A stretch of DNA of 44,656 bases from Candidatus Bacteroides pullicola (GCA_019115825.1 DXCV01000042.1:1-44656), one strand, 5' to 3'; counted from the first letter of the stretch, positions 25,993-38,616 are shown. Notes: generated by a model from the letters alone, not told the origin. Made by a program: numbers and translations.

Positions 25993-26102
25993 GAAGGCTT
26001 TTTAACGATACTAAAAAGGCTTTTTCGTCAGTAATAAAAGCCTTTTTCGTCGGTGTTAAAAGCCTTTTTCGTCGGTAATAAAAGGCTTTTTCGTCAGCCA
26101 TT
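25993..26102. repeat. Tandem array F, 5 units of 22 bp
   Basis: Five units spaced exactly 22 bp, with cores at 25996, 26018, 26040, 26062 and 26084. The unit contains AAAAGGCTTTTT or AAAAGCCTTTTT followed by CGTCRGTAAT. Cores read GGC, GGC, GCC, GCC, GGC, so units of the two kinds are complementary to each other. It lies between the divergent promoters of the GH20 (minus) and GH29 (plus) genes. Confidence 0.93.
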
Positions 26103-26208
26103 GCCACGCTCTTGTCCGTGCCTTGCCGAGGAGTTGCCCTTGCCTTGCCTGTACAAGCTCCGCGGATGGGGAAGATTAAGCTGCTGCACGCAAACGGCAA
26201 CCACATCT

Positions 26209-26240
26209 CTTGGATATTCTAAAATTTCTCCGTAACTTTG
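26209..26240 (+). promoter_or_regulatory. Promoter of the GH29 gene
   Basis: CTTG (26209-26212), a 20-bp spacer, then TAACTTTG (26233-26240). The -7 is perfect and the -33 has one change. It lies 51 bp before ATG 26292. Confidence 0.75.
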
Positions 26241-26291
26241 GGCATTCTTACAAATCCAAATGTTACTTTTCAATACTTATTTATATAAACA

Positions 26292-28127
26292 ATGGCAAGA
26301 ACCATGAAAAGAATGAATCGACTGACCGCCGGCGCACTGCTGCTGGCCGCCCTATCGTTGCAGGGATGTTCGCAACGAAGCGAAGAGTATTACGTCAAGC
26401 ACGTAGAGTTTCCCGCCGGCATCACGTTGGAAGAAAAAGTAGACATGGCCGCCCGCCTGGTGCCCACCCCGCAACAAATGGAGTGGCAACAGATGGAGCT
26501 GACCGCCTTCCTGCATTTCGGCATCAACACCTTCACCGACCGTGAATGGGGCGATGGTTCGGAAGACCCGGCCTTGTTCAATCCCACTGAGTTGGATGCC
26601 GAGCAATGGGTACGCTCGCTGAAAGAAGCAGGATTCCGCATGGTTATCCTGACGGCCAAGCACCACGACGGTTTCTGCCTCTGGCCCACCAAAACGACGA
26701 AGCACAGCGTGGCTTCCTCGCCTTGGAAAGACGGCAAGGGCGACGTAGTAAAGGAACTGCGCGATGCCTGCACCAAGTATGACATGAAGTTCGGCGTATA
26801 TCTCTCGCCGTGGGACCGCAACGCCGAAAGCTACGGCGACTCGCCCCGCTACAACCAGTTCTTCATCGACCAACTGACCGAATTGCTGACCAACTATGGC
26901 GAAGTGCACGAAGTCTGGTTTGACGGTGCCAATGCCGAAGGACCCAATGGTAAGAAACAAATTTACGACTGGGACGCTTTCTATAAGACCATACAAACCT
27001 TGCAACCCAAAGCCGTGATGGCCATCATGGGCGACGACGTGCGCTGGGTGGGCAACGAACGTGGCCTGGGCCGCGAGACGGAGTGGAGCGCCACGGTGCT
27101 GGCACCGGGCATCTACAACCGCGCGGACAGCGTGAATACGGCACTGGGCATAGGCTCTACTTCCAAAGACCTGGGCAGCCGCGAAGTACTGGCCAAGGCC
27201 AACGAACTGTTCTGGTATCCGTCGGAAGTGGACGTGTCCATCCGTCCGGGATGGTTCTACCACGACAACCAAAATAACCAGGTGAAGAGCCTGAAACACT
27301 TGATGGACATCTATTACCAATCCGTGGGCTATAACTCCGTCCTCCTGCTGAACATCCCGCCCGACCGCCGCGGCCTCATCCACGAAAACGACGTGAAACG
27401 CCTGAAGGAATTTGCCGACTACCGCAACCGCGCCTTTGCCGACAACCTCGTGACGGACGGCCAAGTACTGTGGACTGCCGCCGGAGGCGAAAGCCGCGAG
27501 TACACGCTGAAGGAAGGCTCCACCGTCAACCTCATCGTGCTGCAGGAAGACATTACCAAAGGCCAACGTGTGGAAGAGTTTGAAGTAGAAGGCTTGGTAG
27601 ACGGCCAATGGCAATCCCTGGGCAAGGGAACGACGGTAGGCTACAAGCGCATCCTCCGCATCCCCGAAACCAATGCCACCCAGTTGCGCGTGAAGCTGCT
27701 CTCTACTCGTCTGAAGGCCAACATCAGCAATGTGGCTGCCTATTACGCCGCCCCGCTGGCCGAAACACAAGACGAGGCCCAATGGAACAACCTGCCGCGC
27801 GAATCGTGGAAGGTAACGGCCGAACAGCCTCTGACCATCGACTTAGGCAAGACAGTAACCCTGAAAGCATTCACCTATGCGCCGCAGAACGGTGAGGCCA
27901 AGCCTACCATGGCATTCCGCTACCAATTCAGCATCAGCACGGACGGCCAGCAATGGACGGAAGTGTCCACGCCCGGCGAGTTCAGCAACATCATGCACAA
28001 CCCCGTGCCGCAGACTGTCACTTTGGACAAGGCCGTGAAAGCCCGCTTTATCAAGCTGGATGCCAAGACCACTGCCGACCAGCCCGCCACCGTCGGTGCC
28101 AACGAAATCGGCGTGACCATCGAATAA
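26292..28127 (+). CDS. GH29 alpha-L-fucosidase lipoprotein
   Basis: Lipoprotein of 611 residues releasing alpha-linked L-fucose. Lipobox SLQGC with Cys26. Conserved GH29 phrases are HFGINTFTDREWGDG and AKHHDGFCLWPTKTTKHSV; the nucleophile is Asp211 in VWFDGAN. The following stretch (MGDDVRWVGNERGLGRETEW) resembles the GH29-B group, which acts on alpha-1,3/1,4-fucose of Lewis-type structures; this is family knowledge, not tested here. A C-terminal F5/8-type binding module (about 480-611) follows. The ATG at 26304 is an alternative start. The GH2 gene follows after a hairpin. Confidence 0.94.
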   Translation: MARTMKRMNRLTAGALLLAALSLQGCSQRSEEYYVKHVEFPAGITLEEKVDMAARLVPTPQQMEWQQMELTAFLHFGINTFTDREWGDGSEDPALFNPTELDAEQWVRSLKEAGFRMVILTAKHHDGFCLWPTKTTKHSVASSPWKDGKGDVVKELRDACTKYDMKFGVYLSPWDRNAESYGDSPRYNQFFIDQLTELLTNYGEVHEVWFDGANAEGPNGKKQIYDWDAFYKTIQTLQPKAVMAIMGDDVRWVGNERGLGRETEWSATVLAPGIYNRADSVNTALGIGSTSKDLGSREVLAKANELFWYPSEVDVSIRPGWFYHDNQNNQVKSLKHLMDIYYQSVGYNSVLLLNIPPDRRGLIHENDVKRLKEFADYRNRAFADNLVTDGQVLWTAAGGESREYTLKEGSTVNLIVLQEDITKGQRVEEFEVEGLVDGQWQSLGKGTTVGYKRILRIPETNATQLRVKLLSTRLKANISNVAAYYAAPLAETQDEAQWNNLPRESWKVTAEQPLTIDLGKTVTLKAFTYAPQNGEAKPTMAFRYQFSISTDGQQWTEVSTPGEFSNIMHNPVPQTVTLDKAVKARFIKLDAKTTADQPATVGANEIGVTIE

Positions 28128-31808
<3,681 letters not shown>

Positions 31809-31836
31809 CTTCTCTTGAGGCAATCCGACAGGAAAC

Positions 31837-31879
31837 AGGCGTGGGACAGACGGAAGCAACATCCACCTGCCCCACGCCT
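31837..31879 (+). terminator. Possible terminator after GH2
   Basis: AGGCGTGGG (31837-31845) pairs with CCCACGCCT (31871-31879), a 9-bp stem with a long loop and no T-run. Confidence 0.4.
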
Positions 31880-32077
31880 TGCAATATGCCAACCCATCAT
31901 CAATCCACTTCGCTCATTACGACATAGCAATGAATATCAACTTACTATCCCTCTCCCTGCGAACAGGCGAATATTAACGAGCAAGGACGAGAGTAAGAAT
32001 TAATATTTTATAAGCAGTTACTATTCAACCACTTACACATAGCTTTTTGCTCGGATGCGCAAAAAAAGCCGCAAATA
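31880..32077. other. Intergenic stretch without recognisable features
   Basis: AT-rich space between the GH2 gene and the tRNA promoter. No gene, RNA or repeat could be supported here. Confidence 0.6.
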
Positions 32078-32109
32078 TTTGTTTATTACAAACAGAAGCT
32101 GTACCTTTG
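32078..32109 (+). promoter_or_regulatory. Canonical promoter of the tRNA gene
   Basis: TTTG (32078-32081), a 20-bp spacer, then TACCTTTG (32102-32109), an exact Bacteroides-type match, 24 bp before the tRNA. Confidence 0.88.
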
Positions 32110-32132
32110 CACCCGAAATCAAGAAACAACAT

Positions 32133-32205
<73 letters not shown>

Positions 32206-32211
32206 CAACAC

Positions 32212-32242
32212 AAAAAAGCATCGCGTTTGCGATGCTTTTTTT
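32212..32242. terminator. Bidirectional terminator after tRNA
   Basis: GCATCGC (32218-32224), loop GTTT, GCGATGC (32229-32235) with six A before and seven T after. It can end both the tRNA and the minus-strand gene at 32269. Confidence 0.9.
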
Positions 32243-32268
32243 ATGCCCTGACGTTTTCTGCCATCACC

Positions 32269-32847
32269 TTACGGACGTGCCCCCGGGCGACGTTCCCGAT
32301 AGGCTTTATACTGCTCTTCGGTCATGATTTTCTTCAGACTTTCCTCGTAAGCCTCGCGGGCGGCACGACGTTCCTCGAAAGCCTGCTTGCGCTCGGCGGC
32401 AAATTTCTCCATCTCCTCCTTCGTGGGAGCAGGACGGCGGGCTTCATCATAATACGGACAATCAAGAGCATGGCGTCCATCCGTACAATAGGCTTCACAG
32501 CAATAGTCGGCACAACGAGGAGCACCACAGCATCCACCCCGATGCCAGCCACGACGCGGATAGTGGCGGCGGTCAGCCCAACGACGGTCGGCATCCTGAC
32601 GCGGGCCGGGACGCAAGCCGGGTGCGTCACCCCGCTTCTGAAGCCACTCCAAATTGGCCTTCGTCAATTCCTTCACCTGCTTCTCGTCCAGGTTATAACG
32701 CTCGGCCATATCCAAGGCCATCATTTCGGCACGAAGCTTCAGGCGCTGTTCCGAATAATCGCGACGCTCCTCCTGTGCCATCACACTCTCCGCGCCCATG
32801 AACAAGGCAGTCAGGAGACATAGAATTGTCAATTTCATCGTCTTCAT
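32269..32847 (-). CDS. Cys-rich periplasmic DUF4890-like protein
   Basis: Small exported protein of 192 residues; signal peptide to about residue 24 (FMGAESVMAQ). Two helical parts (about 28-75 and 135-185, rich in E, K, R; ending EESLKKIMTEEQYKAYRERR) resemble the DUF4890 family, related in look to CpxP/LTXXQ stress proteins. Between them is an insert with seven cysteines and several histidines (GGCCGAPRCADYCCEAYC, then LDC), unusual for the family and suggesting metal binding or disulfides. Function unknown. It is divergent from the S9 lipoprotein gene; a minus-strand TACCTTTG lies 36 bp upstream. Confidence 0.75.
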   Translation of the reverse strand: MKTMKLTILCLLTALFMGAESVMAQEERRDYSEQRLKLRAEMMALDMAERYNLDEKQVKELTKANLEWLQKRGDAPGLRPGPRQDADRRWADRRHYPRRGWHRGGCCGAPRCADYCCEAYCTDGRHALDCPYYDEARRPAPTKEEMEKFAAERKQAFEERRAAREAYEESLKKIMTEEQYKAYRERRPGARP

Positions 32848-32883
32848 ACGTTATATAAGTTAAATGGTTACAGGTCTTTGACA

Positions 32884-32891
32884 CAAAGGTA
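32884..32891 (-). promoter_or_regulatory. -7 element for the Cys-rich protein gene
   Basis: TACCTTTG on the minus strand, a perfect TAnnTTTG, 36 bp before ATG 32847. A CTTG lies 23 bp further up, slightly too far for an ideal -33. Confidence 0.6.
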
Positions 32892-32967
32892 TGTAAAAAG
32901 TTTAATGACCTGCCCAAGCTTTAACATTAAATTAGTAACTTCGCACCGTATTACTAAAAACAAAGAA

Positions 32968-35199
32968 ATGAAAACAGCAAATCTATTGTGTATGTCTGCA
33001 ATCATTTTGGCAGCGACCTCCTGTGGCGGCGGCAAAGAGACGCCCAAAGAGGCAGAAGCAAAAGACAGCCTCCTCATCCAGCGGTCGGACATCCGTATTG
33101 AAAACAAACGCCTGACTCCCGAAGCCCTCTGGAGCATGGGACGCATCGGTGGCGTAGCCGTATCGCCCAATGCGGAGAAAGTGGCCTACACCGTGAGCTA
33201 CTATAGCGTGCCCCAGAACAAGAGCAACACGGAAATCTTCCTGATGAACGCCGACGGCAGCGCCAACACCCAGCTTACCCGCGACGAATGGCAACAGAGC
33301 CAACCCGTCTGGATCAAGAACGGCAAGAAACTGGCCTACCTGAGCAACGAGAGCGGATCCATGCAGGTGTGGGAAATGGATCCGGACGGCTCGGACCGCC
33401 GCCAACTGACCGACTACGCAGGCGGCATCGACGGCTTCGCCTTCAGTCCCGACGGCAAGAAACTGCTCTTCATCTCGCAGGTGAAGACAGTGAAAAGCAC
33501 TGCCGAGAAATATCCCGACCTGCCCCAAGCGAGCGGCATCATCGTGGACAGCCTGATGTATAAGCATTGGGACGAATGGGTAACCACCGCCCCGCATCCT
33601 TTCGTAGCCGACTTCGACGGCGATGAAATCAGCAACGTAAAGGACATCCTGGAAGGTGAACCCTACGAAAGCCCCATGAAGCCTTTCGGCGGCATCGAGC
33701 AACTGGCGTGGAGCCCGGCATCGGACAAAATCGCCTACACTTGCCGCAAGAAGACGGGCAAAGCATACGCCGTGTCCACCGACTCGGACATCTACCTCTA
33801 CGACTTGAAGTCGGACAGCACCATTAATCTTTGTAAGGACGAAGCGTTCAAGAGGATAGTTCCCGTCAAGATACAGAAATCCTTGGCCGGAGAGCCCGTC
33901 ATCAATGCCTTTGGCTCCTCCCCTGAGCCAGACAGGAATATGGGCTACGACGTCAACCCGCAATTCTCGCCCGACGGCAAGCACATCGCCTGGCAAAGCA
34001 TGGCCCGCGACGGCTACGAGAGCGACCTGAACCGCCTCTACGTCCTCGACTTGGAGAAGAAGGAAAAGTTCTGCGCCAGCGGCAGCTTCGACACCAACGT
34101 GGACAGCTACGTCTGGGCATCCGACTCCGAGTTCTACCTCACCGCCACCTGGCACGGCACCACGCAAATCTACTCACTCAGCCTGAATGACTGGAAAGAA
34201 GGGAAAACGCCCGTGAAGCTGACCGACGGCCTGCATGACTACGGCAGCATCGCCCTCTGCGGCAAGAACCTCATCGCCACGCGCCACTCGATGAGCCAGG
34301 CCGACGAAATCTACATCGTAGCTCCCGGCACCGCCGCAAAGAACCACCACGCCGAGAACCGCCAGTTGACGCACGAGAACCAGCACATCTACGACCAACT
34401 GGAGATGGGCCGCGTGGAAGAGCGTTGGATAAAGACCACGGACGACAAGGACATGCTCGTATGGGTCATCTACCCGCCGCAGTTCGATGCGAAGAAGAAG
34501 TATCCCACCTTATTATATTGTGAAGGCGGCCCGCAAAGCCCGCTCAGCCAGTTCTGGAGCTTCCGCTGGAACTTCCAGATGATGGCGGCCAACGACTACA
34601 TCATCGTCGCTCCCTGCCGCCGCGGCATGCCCGGATTTGGCACGGAGTGGAATAAAGCCATCAGCGGCGATTATGGCGGACAGTGCATGCAGGACTACCT
34701 GACGGCCATCGACGAGGTGGCGAAGGAGCCGTTTGTTGACCGTGACCACCTGGGATGCGTCGGCGCCAGCTTCGGCGGCTTCTCCGTCTACTGGCTGGCC
34801 GGACACCATGAAGGACGCTTCAAAGCCTTCATCGCCCACGACGGCATCTTCAACATGGAGATGCAATACCTGGAAACGGAAGAGAAATGGTTTGCCAACT
34901 GGGATATGGGCGGCGCCTACTGGGACAAGGAGAACGAAACGGCGCAGCGCACCTTCGCCAACTCGCCCCACAAGTTCGTGGACAAGTGGGATACCCCTAT
35001 CCTCTGCATCCACGGCGAACGCGACTACCGCATCCTGGCCAACCAGGCGATGGCAGCCTTCGATGCCGCCCAGCTGCGTGGCATCCCGTCGCAACTGCTC
35101 ATCTTCCCCGACGAAAACCACTGGGTGCTGAAGCCGCAAAACGGCGTGCTGTGGCAACGGACGTTCTTCGCCTGGCTGGACAAGTGGCTGAAGCCTTGA
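32968..35199 (+). CDS. S9 family peptidase lipoprotein
   Basis: Second prolyl oligopeptidase-type enzyme of the window, 743 residues. Lipobox LAATSC with Cys19 anchors it to a membrane. A WD40-like propeller follows (VSPNAEKVAYTV, FSPDGKKLLFIS, FSPDGKHIAWQS), then the hydrolase domain with Ser601 in GASFGGF, Asp686 in HGERDYRI and His718 in DENHW. It removes short peptides from N-termini or hydrolyses oligopeptides after proline or similar residues; the exact specificity is open. ATG 32968 is chosen because the lipoprotein signal starts there; the longer frame from 32878 adds a part without signal character. Confidence 0.93.
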   Translation: MKTANLLCMSAIILAATSCGGGKETPKEAEAKDSLLIQRSDIRIENKRLTPEALWSMGRIGGVAVSPNAEKVAYTVSYYSVPQNKSNTEIFLMNADGSANTQLTRDEWQQSQPVWIKNGKKLAYLSNESGSMQVWEMDPDGSDRRQLTDYAGGIDGFAFSPDGKKLLFISQVKTVKSTAEKYPDLPQASGIIVDSLMYKHWDEWVTTAPHPFVADFDGDEISNVKDILEGEPYESPMKPFGGIEQLAWSPASDKIAYTCRKKTGKAYAVSTDSDIYLYDLKSDSTINLCKDEAFKRIVPVKIQKSLAGEPVINAFGSSPEPDRNMGYDVNPQFSPDGKHIAWQSMARDGYESDLNRLYVLDLEKKEKFCASGSFDTNVDSYVWASDSEFYLTATWHGTTQIYSLSLNDWKEGKTPVKLTDGLHDYGSIALCGKNLIATRHSMSQADEIYIVAPGTAAKNHHAENRQLTHENQHIYDQLEMGRVEERWIKTTDDKDMLVWVIYPPQFDAKKKYPTLLYCEGGPQSPLSQFWSFRWNFQMMAANDYIIVAPCRRGMPGFGTEWNKAISGDYGGQCMQDYLTAIDEVAKEPFVDRDHLGCVGASFGGFSVYWLAGHHEGRFKAFIAHDGIFNMEMQYLETEEKWFANWDMGGAYWDKENETAQRTFANSPHKFVDKWDTPILCIHGERDYRILANQAMAAFDAAQLRGIPSQLLIFPDENHWVLKPQNGVLWQRTFFAWLDKWLKP

Positions 35200-35224
35200 T
35201 ACAACTTACATACTATAAGGAGAC

Positions 35225-35263
35225 ACAAGGGGACATGCCGCACAAACGGATATGCCCCCTTGT
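35225..35263. terminator. Bidirectional terminator
   Basis: ACAAGGGGACAT (35225-35236) pairs with ATGCCCCCTTGT (35252-35263), a 12-bp stem with one mismatch, between the convergent S9 peptidase and nitronate monooxygenase genes. Confidence 0.75.
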
Positions 35264-35290
35264 TCTTATGTGAAACGATTGCCTTCCCCC

Positions 35291-36247
35291 TCAGAAGCCG
35301 GCTCTGGATTGCAGGAGCGCCAACCGCTGTCCGTACGCCTCTGCCAGTTCCTTCATCACCTCGGCCACCGTCTGGATGCCTTTCCCCTTCAGCAAGGAGG
35401 CTGCCTGCCCAATCTCCAGTTCACCCTCTTCCAGATTTCCTTCGAAGATGCCCAGTTTGGCCCGTCCTTTGCCCAAGAGCGTACGCAACTCCTCGGGCGT
35501 GGCACCGGCATCTTCCGCCCTTGCCACTTCATCGAGGAAGCGGCCTTTCACCAGGCGCGTTGGAGCCAGTTTCTTCAGCAAGAGGCGTGTATCCCCTTCT
35601 TCCAGATTCAGGCAATAGGTCTTAAACACTTCGCTGGCCGAACTTTCGGCCGTCAGCGCAAAACGGGTACCAATCTGCACGCCTTCCGCGCCCAGCGCCT
35701 GCACCGCCAGCATGGCCTCACCCGTGGCAATGCCTCCCGCGGCAATCAGCGGCAGACTTGTGGCACGTCGCACGGCAGGAATCAGACAAAGCGTGGTGGT
35801 CTCCTCACGTCCGTTATGTCCACCCGCTTCAAAGCCTTCCGCTACGACGGCATCCACGCCGGCCGCCTCCGCTTTCTGCGCGAAGAGCGAGGAAGAGACG
35901 ACGTGCACCACCTTGATGCCCCGCTCGTGCAGCCAGCCTGTCCACTTCTTGGGACTTCCCGCCGAGGTGAAAACAATCTTGACGCCCTCGTCCACCAGCA
36001 GTTGCATCACCTCGTCCACCTGCGGATACATCAAGGGGAGGTTCACGCCGAACGGCTTGAATGTGGCCGCCTGCGTTTTCCGGATATGCTCGCGCAACGT
36101 TTCGGGGTGCATAGAGCCTGCTCCCAGCAAGCCCAATCCGCCGGCATTGCTCACCGCCGAAGCCAACCGCCAGCCACTGCACCACACCATGCCGCCCTGG
36201 ATGATGGGATGCTCTATCCCGAATAAGGAAGTAATTCTGTTGTCCAT
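35291..36247 (-). CDS. Nitronate monooxygenase/FabK-like flavoprotein
   Basis: FMN-dependent TIM-barrel enzyme of 318 residues. Conserved parts: HPIIQGGMVWCSGWRLA at the N-terminus, SNAGGLGLLGAGS, the family hallmark EGFEAGGHNGREETTT, and IAAGGIATGEAMLAV with GTRFALTAES. The family includes nitronate monooxygenases, which detoxify alkyl nitronates, and FabK enoyl-ACP reductases. Sequence alone does not separate them here; the GGHNG-EETT motif is shared. It has no operon partner. The upstream region holds a large nested inverted repeat. Confidence 0.85.
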   Translation of the reverse strand: MDNRITSLFGIEHPIIQGGMVWCSGWRLASAVSNAGGLGLLGAGSMHPETLREHIRKTQAATFKPFGVNLPLMYPQVDEVMQLLVDEGVKIVFTSAGSPKKWTGWLHERGIKVVHVVSSSLFAQKAEAAGVDAVVAEGFEAGGHNGREETTTLCLIPAVRRATSLPLIAAGGIATGEAMLAVQALGAEGVQIGTRFALTAESSASEVFKTYCLNLEEGDTRLLLKKLAPTRLVKGRFLDEVARAEDAGATPEELRTLLGKGRAKLGIFEGNLEEGELEIGQAASLLKGKGIQTVAEVMKELAEAYGQRLALLQSRAGF

Positions 36248-36282
36248 GATTTCAATTGATATTAAATGATAATTTATTTCTG

Positions 36283-36437
36283 AGGAGTTAAAGAAGTTAG
36301 AAGAAGTTATCGCCCGCCAAGGCGGGCTAAGAAGTTAAAGCCAATAGTTGCTCCGACGATGCGCATACCTGTCATACACAAGGTATTGGCTTTAACTTCT
36401 AACGGAGCGCAGCGAAGTGATAACTTCTTTAACTCCT
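36283..36437. repeat. Nested inverted-repeat element, 155 bp
   Basis: Outer arms AGGAGTTAAAGAAGTTA (36283-36299) and TAACTTCTTTAACTCCT (36421-36437) are perfect over 17 bp. Inner arms AGAAGTTAAAGCCAATA (36330-36346) and TATTGGCTTTAACTTCT (36384-36400) are also perfect over 17 bp. A compact GCCCGCC-AA-GGCGGGC hairpin (36312-36327) lies in the left part. The 9-bp word AGRAGTTAN is repeated on both sides. No target duplication is evident, so it could be a mobile miniature element or a structured RNA region. Confidence 0.85.
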
Positions 36438-36471
36438 ATAACTTCTCCTGCGGCCTCCGACCGCTAAATTC

Positions 36472-36999
36472 CTATTTATACTTCTCGCGCGCCGTGATGC
36501 TGTCTCCGTATGCCCTCAGCGCCTCCAGCGTAGCTGACCGTCGCTTCTTGATATTCCGGTTCCAGAACTCCTTGGTGAAGACCTCCATGAAGCTCTTTCC
36601 CGAGGGAGCGGGCGCGCCGACTGCCATCTGCTCGATGCCCCGCAGGATGTTCTGCCGCCAGGTGGGTTTGTCGATGTCTATCTTGCACTGCCGGATGGGG
36701 TCCCAGTTGTAGGGCGTGTAGCCCGTGTAGGGGCGCAAGACGAGCCGCGCCTTCTTCTGCTTCTCCGTCAGCGTATGGGGCAGGGTCTCGTCGAAGCGCA
36801 GCCAGGACTTCTCTTCCGAGGCTTTCGGCTGGCCGAAACTTTGCTCCAGCTCCTTCAAGGCATGCGGATTCAGGCGGATTTCCCCGTCTCCTTCCAGCAG
36901 GCGACGGAGGCGCAAGGAGTCTTCCGGCGTCCAGTCCTGGGCGAAGAGCGGACATGCCAAACCCGCCAGCAGGCAGAAGAGGCAGAATGCATGCTTCAT
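36472..36999 (-). CDS. Small exported Bacteroidales protein (DUF4858-like)
   Basis: Protein of 175 residues with signal peptide (FCLLAGLACPLFAQ, about 1-21). Mostly helical and basic; conserved-looking phrases LRFDETLPHTLTEKQKKARL and KSFMEVFTKEFW. It resembles a Bacteroidales-only family, DUF4858 from memory, of unknown function. It is the last gene of the sigma operon, 17 bp after the DUF4943-like gene. Confidence 0.7.
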   Translation of the reverse strand: MKHAFCLFCLLAGLACPLFAQDWTPEDSLRLRRLLEGDGEIRLNPHALKELEQSFGQPKASEEKSWLRFDETLPHTLTEKQKKARLVLRPYTGYTPYNWDPIRQCKIDIDKPTWRQNILRGIEQMAVGAPAPSGKSFMEVFTKEFWNRNIKKRRSATLEALRAYGDSITAREKYK

Positions 37000-37016
37000 G
37001 ACAGGAGGATTTTATA

Positions 37017-37574
37017 TCACCACCACATATAGCCGCTCCCACACAGCGGTTCGTTCCAACAAGGATCCACCGTCCACATCGTGCGCGGATACTTCCGGTT
37101 CTCCCACCAATGGCGGTAGCGCGCCACGGCGTCCTTCACCTCCTCGTCCGAGAGGAAATAGATGCCCTCGTAGTTCTCCGCATCCACATGCACCATCTTG
37201 CAGCCCATCGAAGCATTGTGCCCCAGGCGGATGGTCTCCACCGTCCATAGCAGACACTCGCCCAAGCGGAGTTTTCCGCCCGCCGAATAGGACACCGGCG
37301 CCAAGGGGAAGGAAGGGATGACGCTGAGGTCGTCGGCATACTCCAGCAGCTCGCCGATGTCCTTCACCGCAAACTTCGGCATCTGCCCCGTCCCGTCCGG
37401 GTTTTGCGCGGACAGGTTGCCGTCCTTCAGTTGTTTCACAAAGATTTCCACATCCGGGTGCTCGTAGTCGAACACCTCTTCCGTGCACGAGGCAAGGGGC
37501 AGGAAGAGCAGAGCCAAGCCTATCAGGCAGCTCCATCTATATAATAGTCTTTCTATCCAGTCTGTTTTTTTCAT
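37017..37574 (-). CDS. Lipoprotein, DUF4943-like
   Basis: Lipoprotein of 185 residues. Lipobox PLASC with Cys30, followed by TEEVFD. Recognisable phrases are YEHPDVEIFVKQLKDGNL and LLEYADDLSVIPSFPLAP; the C-terminus is Trp-rich (RHWWENRKYPRTMWTV). Resembles DUF4943, a Bacteroidales family of unknown function. ATG 37574 is preferred over the start at 37610, which would overlap the barrel gene end and put 12 residues before the signal. Confidence 0.7.
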   Translation of the reverse strand: MKKTDWIERLLYRWSCLIGLALLFLPLASCTEEVFDYEHPDVEIFVKQLKDGNLSAQNPDGTGQMPKFAVKDIGELLEYADDLSVIPSFPLAPVSYSAGGKLRLGECLLWTVETIRLGHNASMGCKMVHVDAENYEGIYFLSDEEVKDAVARYRHWWENRKYPRTMWTVDPCWNEPLCGSGYMWW

Positions 37575-37587
37575 AATCCTATCCAAA

Positions 37588-38616
37588 TTAGAAGGCCATA
37601 CGCAAGCCACACAGCAAATTCAAGTTTGTGGGACACTCCGTGCGCAAGGAGGGCGTGGAGGCGTCCGAATCAAAATGGTGCGAGACGGTAGGCTCGGCAA
37701 ACAAGGCCAGGCGGTCGCTCATCTTGTAGCGCACACCCAATCCTGCCATGACGGAACACTGCACAGGCTCGGCCTCGAAGCTGTTGTCCGGCGCACCCGC
37801 CACGCATTTCTCCACCGCCCCTCCGGCCAAGGCATAGAAGTCCACCTTGTCGTTGCCCGCCAGCCGGACATTGAGCCGCACCGGGATGCCCAGCGTGTGC
37901 AGGGTCTCGCCCTGCGTCCCGGCCAGGCGGCTATATTGCACACCCGCCTCGAGCGAAAGCCGGCGGTTCAGCCGGCGCTCCAGGCTCAGCCCGGCAGTGA
38001 GCGGCGCATGGTAGCCACCCTTGGGCAGGGATGTCCCGATGCCCGCCTTCAACGCCCAACGGGGATTTTTCAGGAGCGTGGCGCAGTCTTCCACCGTCGC
38101 CCCGTCGTCCTGCAAGGCGGATTGCGACGTCCCGTCACCGGCCTCGCGGTAGCCTCCTGCGGCAGGGAACAGCGCATTGTCTGCCCGGCGGCGTTCCTGC
38201 GGATACCCGCCATACTGCCGTTGCGTGATGGTGATGGAAACATGCACCGACAGCGGCTGCCCGTCCGACGGTTCCGCCTGAGCCACCACAACGGCCTGCA
38301 CGGGCGATGCAGGCACTTCCGGCGCACGGCTTTCCGGCTCTTTCACCTCCGCGGATGCCAGGTGTCGGACGGCCTCGCGCCCTTCCTGCGGGGCAGGCTT
38401 CCGCCACACGGCCATCGCTATCCCCAGCACCAGCAACACCGATGCCGCCGCTGCCGCCCACCGGTATATCCGGCGACGTACCGGGCGGGCGGGCGGCGAA
38501 GGAGAAGAAGCGGCCACATCCCGCTCCAGCGTCTCCCAAAAGCCGTCGCGCACCTCCAGCTCCGCATGCTCCAGGCGGCTCTTGAACAGATCGGTTATTT
38601 CACTCTTGTCTCTCAT
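37588..38616 (-). CDS. Membrane-anchored protein with beta-barrel domain (candidate anti-sigma)
   Basis: Protein of 342 residues encoded directly after the ECF sigma gene, overlapping it by 17 bp. Layout: short cytoplasmic acidic N-part (1-48, LEHAELEVRDGFWETLERD, like anti-sigma helices), one membrane segment (about 52-71, AAAAASVLLVLGIAMAVW), a low-complexity periplasmic linker, then an outer-membrane-barrel-like domain (about 195-342, ALKAGIGTSLPKGGYH to NLLCGLRMAF). The position suggests it holds the sigma factor at the inner membrane. How one protein would combine an inner-membrane helix with a barrel domain is unclear. ATG 38616 is chosen over an upstream in-frame start inside the sigma gene. 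Confidence 0.75.
   Translation of the reverse strand: MRDKSEITDLFKSRLEHAELEVRDGFWETLERDVAASSPSPPARPVRRRIYRWAAAAASVLLVLGIAMAVWRKPAPQEGREAVRHLASAEVKEPESRAPEVPASPVQAVVVAQAEPSDGQPLSVHVSITITQRQYGGYPQERRRADNALFPAAGGYREAGDGTSQSALQDDGATVEDCATLLKNPRWALKAGIGTSLPKGGYHAPLTAGLSLERRLNRRLSLEAGVQYSRLAGTQGETLHTLGIPVRLNVRLAGNDKVDFYALAGGAVEKCVAGAPDNSFEAEPVQCSVMAGLGVRYKMSDRLALFAEPTVSHHFDSDASTPSLRTECPTNLNLLCGLRMAF

Noticed and set aside
25841..26206. N-terminal extension of the minus-strand GH20 frame
   Set aside because: It runs through the 22-bp array and over the promoter; the signal peptide starts at 25840.
26352..27782. Minus-strand open frame of 476 codons
   Set aside because: Antisense to the GH29 gene.
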